Source of the DNA: an uncultured Oscillibacter sp.
Lineage (GTDB): Bacteria > Bacillota > Clostridia > Oscillospirales > Oscillospiraceae
Reading direction: 5' to 3'
DNA: 5,023 nucleotides
Assembly: GCF_910584465.1 (NCBI RefSeq)
Contig: NZ_CAJUBK010000103.1
Span: forward strand, 1 to 5,023
The position numbers and the translations under genes were made by a program. Shown in pieces: positions 1 to 4,286 of the stretch (positions are counted from its first letter, which is position 1; every line of letters starts with the position of its first letter). The notes under the pieces were generated by a model. It was not told where the DNA came from. It saw only the letters and a list, made by a program, of their open reading frames with translations, and searched no databases.

Positions 1-18
1 CGGGAAGGAAGAGAGTTA

Positions 19-51
19 CGAGAGGAACCCAGGAAGGGTTCCTTTCGTTTT
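19..51 (+). terminator. Rho-independent terminator of a gene off the left edge
   Basis: A 12-bp stem with one G-U pair (19-30 with 36-47) closes a 5-base loop (AGGAA) and is followed directly by TTTT at 48-51. Stem plus T-run on the plus strand is the form of an intrinsic terminator for rightward transcription. No gene body is visible in the first 18 bases, so the gene it serves probably ends just before the window. Confidence 0.75.
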
Positions 52-57
52 CAATCA

Positions 58-130
58 TAAGTTTTCAGAACTTTCAAAAAAGTTCTGAAAACTTGCTCAG
101 CCTGTCGAAAACGTCTTTTCGACAGGCTGA
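58..130. repeat. Two adjacent perfect long palindromes (intergenic hairpin repeat)
   Basis: The first palindrome has perfect 16-base arms at 59-74 and 79-94 around a CAAA loop. The second has perfect 15-base arms at 97-111 and 116-130 around a CGTC loop. Only two bases separate them. Both are A/T-richer than the surrounding DNA. Neither has a T-run after the stem on the plus strand, so they are not classical terminators, although either could stop or stabilise transcripts arriving from both sides. Perfect, closely paired hairpins of this size are typical of dispersed intergenic repeats (REP/BIME- or MITE-like). Dispersal cannot be shown from one copy. Confidence 0.6.
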
Positions 131-164
131 AGGCATCCCCCGGCCATACCGGGGGATGCCTTTT
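130..164. terminator. Strong hairpin between converging units, probable terminator
   Basis: Perfect 14-bp arms at 130-143 and 149-162 enclose a CCATA loop. On the plus strand the stem runs into TTTT (161-164), the form of a rightward terminator. For the leftward aldolase operon the hairpin begins about 44 bases after the stop codon, but the tail in that direction is only TT followed by CAG. It may serve both directions, with the better tail on the plus strand. Its first base is shared with the end of the preceding palindrome. Confidence 0.6.
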
Positions 165-180
165 CGGGGGCCGGCGGCGA

Positions 181-204
181 GCGCTGCGGGTCCCCGCAGG
201 GCGC
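181..204 (-). other. GC hairpin just after the aldolase stop codon
   Basis: CTGCGG (184-189) pairs with CCGCAG (194-199) around GTCC. The stem can be lengthened by GCG (181-183) with CGC (202-204) across a two-base bulge. It sits 3 bases beyond the leftward stop codon at 208-210 and has no T-run, so by itself it is not an intrinsic terminator. It could protect the 3' end of the operon mRNA, or be a chance product of high GC. Confidence 0.3.
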
Positions 205-207
205 GGT

Positions 208-873
208 TCAATATCCGCTCTTCCCGCCGCCAGGCTGGCCGTAGGACTTGAAGCGCTCCATCACGTCGGCCATGGCCTCGCCGCTGAGGATGTTGGGCCT
301 GCCGATGCACATGGCGCGGTACTGGAGCTCGGCGACGTACTCCATGCTCTTCGCCAGGCCGTAGGCCCCGGCGATGTCCTTCCCGCAGACCACCAGCCCG
401 TGGTTGCCCAGCAGGACGGCGTCGCTGTCCCCGGCGGTCCGGACGGCGGCCTGGGCCAGCTCGACGGTGCCGAAGGGATAGTAGGGCGCGCAGGGCACCT
501 CGCCGGTGTTGGCGCCGGCGATGGCGTAGTGGACGGCCCGGAGGGGCTGGCCCAGGACAGCGAAGGTGGTGCAGTACATGGAGTGCGTGTGGACCACGGC
601 CCGGGCGCCGGGCTTGGCCTTATAGAAAAGGGCATGGAGGGCCCACTCGCTGGAGGGCTTCCGGGCGCCGTCCACGATCTTGGCGTCCAGATCGGTGACG
701 ACCACGTCCTCGGGCAGGGTCTCGAAGTAGTCGATGCCGGAGGGGCTGATGGCCATGAGGCCCTCCTCGGCGTTGTAGATGCTGATGTTGCCGCTGGTCC
801 CGGTGCTGAGGCGGTCGGCGCTCATCCGCTTCCCGTACTCGACGACCAGTCCCCGTTCTTCCTGCATGAGCAT
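208..873 (-). CDS. Class II (zinc-dependent) aldolase, FucA/DrdA/Ald2-like
   Basis: This 221-residue cytosolic protein is a class II aldolase/adducin-family enzyme of the L-fuculose-1-phosphate aldolase type. These enzymes cleave ketose 1-phosphates to DHAP and an aldehyde using Zn2+. The expected motifs are in order: GTSGNIS (25-31) and SPSG (43-46) for phosphate binding, KPSSEW (72-77) with the likely acid/base Glu76, HTHS with His95 and His97, and NHG with His158 completing the zinc triad. Each lies about three residues from its place in E. coli FucA, and the length is normal. An in-frame ATG at 900 would add nine residues, but the ATG at 873 has AAGGAGG 7 bases upstream and is chosen. The gene follows an MtnA-family isomerase gene after 23 bases, so the pair is surely co-transcribed. 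Inferred substrate: 5-deoxyribulose-1-phosphate or methylthioribulose-1-phosphate (DHAP shunt). Fuculose- or rhamnulose-phosphate aldolase is possible, but no fucose or rhamnose genes are nearby. Confidence 0.9.
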   Translation of the reverse strand: MLMQEERGLVVEYGKRMSADRLSTGTSGNISIYNAEEGLMAISPSGIDYFETLPEDVVVTDLDAKIVDGARKPSSEWALHALFYKAKPGARAVVHTHSMYCTTFAVLGQPLRAVHYAIAGANTGEVPCAPYYPFGTVELAQAAVRTAGDSDAVLLGNHGLVVCGKDIAGAYGLAKSMEYVAELQYRAMCIGRPNILSGEAMADVMERFKSYGQPGGGKSGY

Positions 874-880
874 GATCCTA

Positions 881-888
881 TCCTCCTT
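881..888 (-). promoter_or_regulatory. Ribosome binding site that fixes the aldolase start
   Basis: AAGGAGGA on the minus strand lies 7 bases from the ATG at 871-873. It is inside the short sequence that the upstream ATG at 900 would have to translate, so it favours the shorter protein. Confidence 0.85.
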
Positions 889-896
889 CTCCGGGC

Positions 897-1949
897 TCAA
901 TAGAACGTCTTGACTTCCGTATCGAAATAGCGGTCCAGCAGATAGGGGACGTAGACGCCCTTGTCCGTCACCACGCCGGAGATCAGGTGGGGGGGCACCA
1001 CGTCGAAGGAGGGATAGATGCCCCGGACCTCCGGCACGGTGTTGGGGATGTCCCAGGAGGAGAGCACCGGCTTGGGGTCCCGCTGCTCGATGACGATGTC
1101 CTCCGCCGTATGCTTGTCCTCATCAGGGACGCCGGTGACATAGTAGGGGATGCCGAAATACTTCGCCAAGATCGCCATCTGGAAGGTGCCGATCTTGTTG
1201 GCGATGTGGCCGTCCCGGGCGATGGTGTCGGCGGCGGAGGTGAACACGTCGATGTGCTCCCGCTCCATGGAGTAGGCCACCATGTTGTCGGTGATGACCG
1301 TGGTGTCGAAGCCCATCTGGGCGAAGCAGCTGGCCGTGAGCCGGGCCCCCTGGAGGAAGGGCCGGGTCTCCGCGCAGAAGACGCGGAAGTGCTTGTCTTT
1401 CCTGGCGGCGGCCTGGATGACGGTGCCGATGATGGTCTCGCCGAAGCACTGGGTCAGGAGGGTGCCGCCCTCGGGGATCAGGTCCGCCAGATAATCGCCC
1501 ACGATCTGCATCGTGTCGTACCGGCGGCCCAGGGACTCCAGGGTGACGTCGACGATGGCGCCGATGGGGTCCCGGCCCTCCTCCAGCGCCGCCTCGGCCG
1601 CGCGGGCACAGCGCTCGGTGACCTTGCCGTAGCGGTTGGCGGTGGTGGGGCGGGAGTGGGCCAGGTCGTGGGACGCCTGGCGCAGGAAGGCCAACTGCTC
1701 CGCCTTCCCCTTGTCCCGGACCTGATAGGCGGCCAGGGCCATGCCCATGCCCACAGCGGTGTAGGGCCCGGCGCTCTGGGTGACCATGTCGGCGATGGCC
1801 CGGACCACCTGCTGATAGGTCCGGCAGACCTCGAAGCGGACCTGGGCGGGATAGACCCGGCGGTCCAGGATGCGGACCTCGCCGTCCTCGTACCAGGCCA
1901 CGTTCTCATATTTCAGGAGGAAGGGCATCCCCTGATCGTTGCGTTCCAT
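897..1949 (-). CDS. MtnA-family S-methyl-5-thioribose-1-phosphate isomerase-like protein, divergent
   Basis: This 350-residue protein belongs to the MtnA/eIF2B-alpha-like aldose-1-phosphate isomerase family, which opens ring-form sugar 1-phosphates into ketose 1-phosphates. Visible family marks: SRPTTANR (99-106), Cys168 in TQCFGE at the catalytic-Cys position, ETRPFLQGARLT (194-205), TDNMVAYSM (220-228), Asp241 at the catalytic-Asp position in SAADTIARDG, NKIGT (251-255), the EQRDP stretch (288-292), and SFDVVPPHLISG near the end. Two features differ from classical MtnA. The RGAPAIG motif with its phosphate-binding Arg is replaced by TQSAGPYTAVG (57-67), and the loop after the catalytic Cys is several residues shorter, more like ribose-1,5-bisphosphate isomerases. 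The start ATG has AGGAGG (1959-1964) 9 bases upstream. The gene leads a two-gene operon with the class II aldolase. Family assignment is secure. Substrate is inferred from context: 5-deoxyribose-1-P, MTR-1-P or a related pentose phosphate. Confidence 0.85.
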   Translation of the reverse strand: MERNDQGMPFLLKYENVAWYEDGEVRILDRRVYPAQVRFEVCRTYQQVVRAIADMVTQSAGPYTAVGMGMALAAYQVRDKGKAEQLAFLRQASHDLAHSRPTTANRYGKVTERCARAAEAALEEGRDPIGAIVDVTLESLGRRYDTMQIVGDYLADLIPEGGTLLTQCFGETIIGTVIQAAARKDKHFRVFCAETRPFLQGARLTASCFAQMGFDTTVITDNMVAYSMEREHIDVFTSAADTIARDGHIANKIGTFQMAILAKYFGIPYYVTGVPDEDKHTAEDIVIEQRDPKPVLSSWDIPNTVPEVRGIYPSFDVVPPHLISGVVTDKGVYVPYLLDRYFDTEVKTFY

Positions 1950-1983
1950 ATCGATATACCTCCTAGATCTCGTCGGATTTTCG

Positions 1984-2016
1984 CGGGACCATCCGTCCCG
2001 ACCGTCCTACCCGACC
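1984..2016 (-). promoter_or_regulatory. Repeats and dyad just downstream of the operon promoter (possible operator)
   Basis: CCCGACC occurs twice on the plus strand (1997-2003 and 2010-2016), exactly 13 bases apart. CGGGAC (1984-1989) and GTCCCG (1995-2000) form a 6-bp dyad with a 5-base spacer, overlapping the first repeat. All of this lies between the -10 box and the ribosome binding site, where a repressor would bind or an mRNA hairpin would form. GC-rich DNA produces such repeats by chance fairly often, so the assignment is tentative. Confidence 0.3.
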
Positions 2017-2045
2017 ATTATATAGGATGGCCCGGCAAAAAGCAA
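2017..2045 (-). promoter_or_regulatory. Housekeeping-type promoter of the isomerase-aldolase operon
   Basis: On the minus strand there is a perfect -10 box TATAAT (2017-2022), a 17-base spacer and a partial -35 box TTGCTT (2040-2045). Transcription should start near 2010, giving a leader of about 60 bases. It makes the operon independent of the exporter gene upstream, at least in part. Confidence 0.7.
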
Positions 2046-2058
2046 AGGGTTTCTGCGG

Positions 2059-2079
2059 GGGCCTCGGGCCGGGAGGCCC
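2059..2079 (-). terminator. Weak hairpin after the exporter gene
   Basis: GGGCCTC (2059-2065) pairs with GAGGCCC (2073-2079) around a 7-base loop, 15 bases past the exporter stop codon. On the minus strand the next bases are CCGCAGAAACCC, with a T5 run only about 18 bases further on. It is a poor intrinsic terminator, so some read-through from the exporter gene into the isomerase operon is possible. Confidence 0.3.
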
Positions 2080-2094
2080 GTCCCCCTCCGGCCG

Positions 2095-2709
2095 TCAATG
2101 CGGCAGGACCAGGTTCACGGCGCAAAGCGCCAGGGCGGCGGCGCAGACGAGGTCCGCGGCCCGGCGGTTGTCGGCGAAGACCTTTTGCAGCGCCGCCCCG
2201 GCGAACATCCACACCAGGTTGCACGACGGCCCGATCACCGGCAGGAACAATGCCACCGGCAGTAGCGCCCGGAAGGAGCTGCTGTAGGGGAGCACGTAAG
2301 ACGCCTGGGTCATCAGGCAGAAGAGGATCACCTTCACGTTGGTCAGGTTCACCAGCAGCCCGGACAGGAAGCCGGGGGCCTCCGCCGCCTTGCCGGGCCC
2401 GCCTCCGGAGGAGCGGAGGGTATGCCACGCCATCCAGAGCAGGTACGCCGCGCCCACCCAGGACAGGGCCCCGGCGTACCGGCCCATGGCCGTCCCCAGG
2501 GAGCGGGCGATGAACATCGCCGCCATGGAGACGATGAAGAAGCCGGCGAACAGCCCCCGCCACTGCCGCAGGGCCGCCGCCCTCCCATAGCGCAGGGCGG
2601 TGGAGAGGGTGCAGAGGTTGGCCGGGCCGGGGGTGATGGCGTTGGTGGAGCAGTAGAGCAGGAAGGAGGGGAGGAGGGACAGGGGCATGACGGGCACCAG
2701 CTTTCTCAT
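2095..2709 (-). CDS. LysE/RhtB-family amino-acid or metabolite exporter
   Basis: This 204-residue integral membrane protein is of the LysE/RhtB/LeuE translocator family, which exports amino acids and related small molecules by proton exchange. The hallmark TPGPAN (26-31) lies at the end of the first hydrophobic segment. Further segments lie at about 52-70, 80-97, 113-135, 146-172 and 184-203, giving six as usual. NVKVILF (124-130) matches the family's NPK-type motif with Pro replaced by Val. Length is typical. The start is uncertain: the ATG at 2709 has no good ribosome binding site and lies only about 5 bases from the predicted transcription start, so the in-frame GTG at 2697 or ATG at 2688 could be used. 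It is divergent from a LysR regulator gene, a common arrangement in which the regulator senses the exported compound. The substrate cannot be told from the sequence. Confidence 0.85.
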   Translation of the reverse strand: MRKLVPVMPLSLLPSFLLYCSTNAITPGPANLCTLSTALRYGRAAALRQWRGLFAGFFIVSMAAMFIARSLGTAMGRYAGALSWVGAAYLLWMAWHTLRSSGGGPGKAAEAPGFLSGLLVNLTNVKVILFCLMTQASYVLPYSSSFRALLPVALFLPVIGPSCNLVWMFAGAALQKVFADNRRAADLVCAAALALCAVNLVLPH

Positions 2710-2717
2710 CGGATGAG
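2705..2717. promoter_or_regulatory. Short palindrome over the exporter start
   Basis: CTCATC and GATGAG flank a single G, covering the ATG at 2707-2709 and the predicted transcription start. It could be half of an operator or a small hairpin in the mRNA. At 6 bp per arm it could also be chance. Confidence 0.25.
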
Positions 2718-2720
2718 CCC

Positions 2721-2749
2721 ATCATAGCAGGGATAGATCCATTTGAAAA
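2721..2749 (-). promoter_or_regulatory. Exporter gene promoter, extended -10 type
   Basis: On the minus strand TTTTCA (2744-2749), 17 bases, then TATGAT (2721-2726) preceded by TGC, an extended -10 element. Transcription would begin near 2714, leaving almost no leader if the ATG at 2709 is used. Confidence 0.55.
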
Positions 2750-2771
2750 GCGGGAGTTTTTGAAGTATACT
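2743..2771 (+). promoter_or_regulatory. lysR-type gene promoter
   Basis: TTGAAA (2743-2748), a 17-base spacer and TATACT (2766-2771) make a near-consensus housekeeping promoter on the plus strand. The start would be near 2778, with GAGGAG at 2793-2798 as the ribosome binding site for the ATG at 2804. Its -35 box covers the same bases as that of the exporter promoter on the other strand. Confidence 0.75.
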
Positions 2772-2803
2772 ATCGCCAAGACCGATGAAAGCGAGGAGAG
2801 CGC

Positions 2804-3682
2804 ATGGAACTGAAGAACCTTCGCACCTTCCAGGCCGTGGTGGACCAGGGGAGCTACCAGCGGGCGGCGGAGCGCCTGGGCTACGCCCAGTCCACCATCA
2901 CGGTCCAGATCCAGCAGCTGGAGGAGGAGCTGGGCGTCCCCCTCTTCGAGCGGCTGGGCCGGAGGATGGTGCTGACGGAGGCGGGGGAGCGGATCCTCCC
3001 CCAGGCCCGGGAGCTGCTGCTGGGGGCGGAGCGGCTGCTGGAGAGCGGCCGGGAGGACGGTGTCCTCTCCGGCATCTTGCGGGTGGATATGGCGGAGACG
3101 CTGCTGTGCTATAAGGCGCAGCCGGTGATCCGGGCCTTCCGGGAACGGGCCCCCCAGGTCCGGCTGGTGATCCGGAGCTGCAACTGCATGCGGATCCCCA
3201 TCAACGTGCGGACCGGGGCCTGCGACCTGGGGGTAGGCTATGACATGGACTGGGACCGGGAGGCGCTGGAGGTGGAGCCCATGGGGGAGTATGACATCGT
3301 CCTCCTGGCCTCCCCGCGGTTCGCCGAGCCGGACTTCGTCACGCCGGGCCAGCGGAAGGCGGCCTCCCTGGTCACGGACGAGCCGGACAGCATCTTCCGC
3401 CGCCGCCTGGAGGCGTACCTCCGGGAGCGGGAGATCGAGCTGGACGTGACGCTGGAGCTGTGGAGCATCGAGACCATCAAGCGCTGTGTCATGAGCGACC
3501 TGGGGTTCACGTACCTGCCCCGCTTCGTGGCGGAGGAGGAGCTGGCGGACGGGCGGCTGGCGGAGCTGGGCGCGCCTGTCAGCGGCGTGCCCGCCCCGGC
3601 CCTGTGCGCCTGGCGGAAGGGACGCTGGATCGCCCCGGCCATGGAGCTGTTCCTGGAGCTTTTGCGGGAGGCGCTGGCGTAG
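2804..3682 (+). CDS. LysR-family transcriptional regulator
   Basis: This 292-residue protein has the length and layout of a LysR-type DNA-binding regulator. Residues 1-62 form the winged helix-turn-helix, with LRTFQAVVDQGSYQRAAERL, the recognition region AQSTITVQIQQLEEELG (28-44) and the wing PLFERLGRRMVLTEAGERIL (46-65). A linker helix follows at about 65-90, and the periplasmic-binding-protein-like effector domain runs from about 91 to the end. The last part, with SIETIKRCVMSDLGFTYLPRFVAEEEL, is the usual second half of that domain. The start is supported by GAGGAG 5 bases upstream and by a good promoter. The gene is divergent from the LysE-type exporter, which is its most likely target along with itself. 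It ends 6 bases from the converging ylmC stop codon. The effector is unknown. Confidence 0.93.
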   Translation: MELKNLRTFQAVVDQGSYQRAAERLGYAQSTITVQIQQLEEELGVPLFERLGRRMVLTEAGERILPQARELLLGAERLLESGREDGVLSGILRVDMAETLLCYKAQPVIRAFRERAPQVRLVIRSCNCMRIPINVRTGACDLGVGYDMDWDREALEVEPMGEYDIVLLASPRFAEPDFVTPGQRKAASLVTDEPDSIFRRRLEAYLREREIELDVTLELWSIETIKRCVMSDLGFTYLPRFVAEEELADGRLAELGAPVSGVPAPALCAWRKGRWIAPAMELFLELLREALA

Positions 3683-3688
3683 GGCGGC

Positions 3689-3967
3689 TCATCGCCTCCG
3701 CTTCCGCTCCAGGCCGGGGTCCCGGCGCTGGAAGGCCTTGTCGATCAAAATGATGTCGTCCCCGATCCGCTGGATGGAGTCCCAGGGGATGTAGAACTCC
3801 TCCCCCCGGCCGAAGAGCCCGAAGAACCGGGCGGGCCCGTAGACCACGATGGCGGCCACCTGCCCCTCCGGGGCCCGGAGGTCCACGTCCGCCACCATCC
3901 CCAGCCGGGCGCCGTCGTCGATGTTGATGACCTCCTTCCGCCGGAGGTCCCGGAATCGCAGCTGCAT
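3689..3967 (-). CDS. ylmC: YlmC/YmxH-family PRC-barrel sporulation protein
   Basis: This 92-residue protein is a single PRC-barrel domain of the YlmC/YmxH type found in spore-forming Firmicutes. Visible marks are FRDLRRKEVINIDDGARLG (5-23), the VADVDL strand (25-30), the EEFYIPWDSIQRIGDDIILID stretch near 55-75, and a basic C-terminal tail ending in KRRR. The molecular role of the family is poorly known; it is linked to sporulation by distribution and by its place beside sigE/sigG in Bacillus. An upstream GTG at 3976 would add three residues but overlaps the ribosome binding site, so the ATG at 3967 with AAAGGAG 8 bases before it is chosen. Here the gene is divergent from sigG across 319 bases and converges on the lysR-type gene. 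Confidence 0.88.
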   Translation of the reverse strand: MQLRFRDLRRKEVINIDDGARLGMVADVDLRAPEGQVAAIVVYGPARFFGLFGRGEEFYIPWDSIQRIGDDIILIDKAFQRRDPGLERKRRR

Positions 3968-3975
3968 CGCCCTCA

Positions 3976-3982
3976 CTCCTTT
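3976..3982 (-). promoter_or_regulatory. Ribosome binding site that fixes the ylmC start
   Basis: AAAGGAG on the minus strand sits 8 bases before the ATG at 3965-3967. It overlaps the first base of the alternative GTG at 3974-3976, which rules out that longer start. Confidence 0.8.
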
Positions 3983-4052
3983 CCTGGAGAGAGCCTATGC
4001 GCCTGCCGGACTGTCCGATCCCTCCCGGCACAGGATCTGACAAAAGGTCCCA

Positions 4053-4081
4053 GTATAGGAAAAAACGCCTCTGGAGATACT
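4053..4081 (+). promoter_or_regulatory. SigF-type forespore promoter of sigG
   Basis: GTATA (4053-4057), a 15-base spacer and GGAGATACT (4073-4081) fit the B. subtilis SigF consensus of GYATA, 15-16 bases, GGnnAnAnT at every defined position. This is what the regulatory hierarchy predicts for sigG, whose first transcription in the forespore depends on SigF. A start near 4088-4090 would leave a leader of about 200 bases. Confidence 0.65.
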
Positions 4082-4087
4082 CTGCTT

Positions 4088-4286
4088 AGGACACCCCTTA
4101 AGATCGGACGCCGGACGGGCCCGGCCGGAGGGCCGGCACAGCGGCCCCGGCCGGCGGGAGAGGGACCTCTCCCGTTCGTCCCCGGCCCCGCCCGCAGGGC
4201 AGGGGACGGAGCGTCCGCAGGGGGCCCGCCGCGCCCGCGGGACGGCGCGGCGGCAAAGGGGAATTTCTGACCAGGGGGCGGCTTCC
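4088..4286 (+). other. Long GC-rich structured 5' leader of sigG
   Basis: This is most of the 319-base gap between ylmC and sigG; I see no gene in it. It holds four candidate hairpins: 4121-4136 (6 bp, loop GGAG); 4155-4174 (perfect 8 bp, loop GGAC); 4177-4208 (7-bp outer stem, with an inner 4-bp GCCC/GGGC stem at 4190-4200); and 4226-4253 (perfect 10-bp GC stem, 8-base loop). GGACG/CGTCC (4204-4216) competes with the third. None has a T-run, so they are not intrinsic terminators. A hairpin in the B. subtilis sigG leader is known to lower translation, and a similar role here is an inference. The ribosome binding site AGGGGG (4273-4278) is outside the stems. Confidence 0.5.

Noticed and set aside
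208..900. Longer aldolase form starting at 900
   Set aside because: The added nine residues would be encoded across the strong ribosome binding site for the ATG at 873, and would overlap the isomerase stop codon.
987..2513. 508-codon plus-strand open frame opposite the isomerase and exporter genes
   Set aside because: It is antisense to two well-supported genes, with Gly/Val/Asp/His- and Arg/Pro-rich low-complexity translation; a GC shadow.
2721..2740. LysR binding box (T-N11-A type dyad) in the divergent promoter region
   Set aside because: Only three-base arms (ATC/GAT) match around the centre; too weak to name a site.
2018..2779. 253-codon minus-strand open frame overlapping the exporter gene in another frame
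   Set aside because: The exporter frame has the TPGPAN motif and six hydrophobic segments; this frame is Pro/Arg/Gly-rich without domains.
3713..3726. GCCGGG/CCCGGC inverted repeat past the lysR stop codon as its terminator
   Set aside because: It is inside the ylmC coding region, its real stem is only 5 bp, and it has no T-tail.
4052..4057. TATACT on the minus strand as a -10 box for ylmC
   Set aside because: The hexamer 17 bases upstream (GTATCT) is a poor -35 box, and the same bases are the -35 element of the SigF-type promoter on the other strand. It may still act, but evidence is too thin to list.
4226..4253. 10-bp GC hairpin before sigG as an intrinsic terminator or attenuator
   Set aside because: There is no T-run on either side on the plus strand, so it does not fit an intrinsic terminator; kept only as leader structure.
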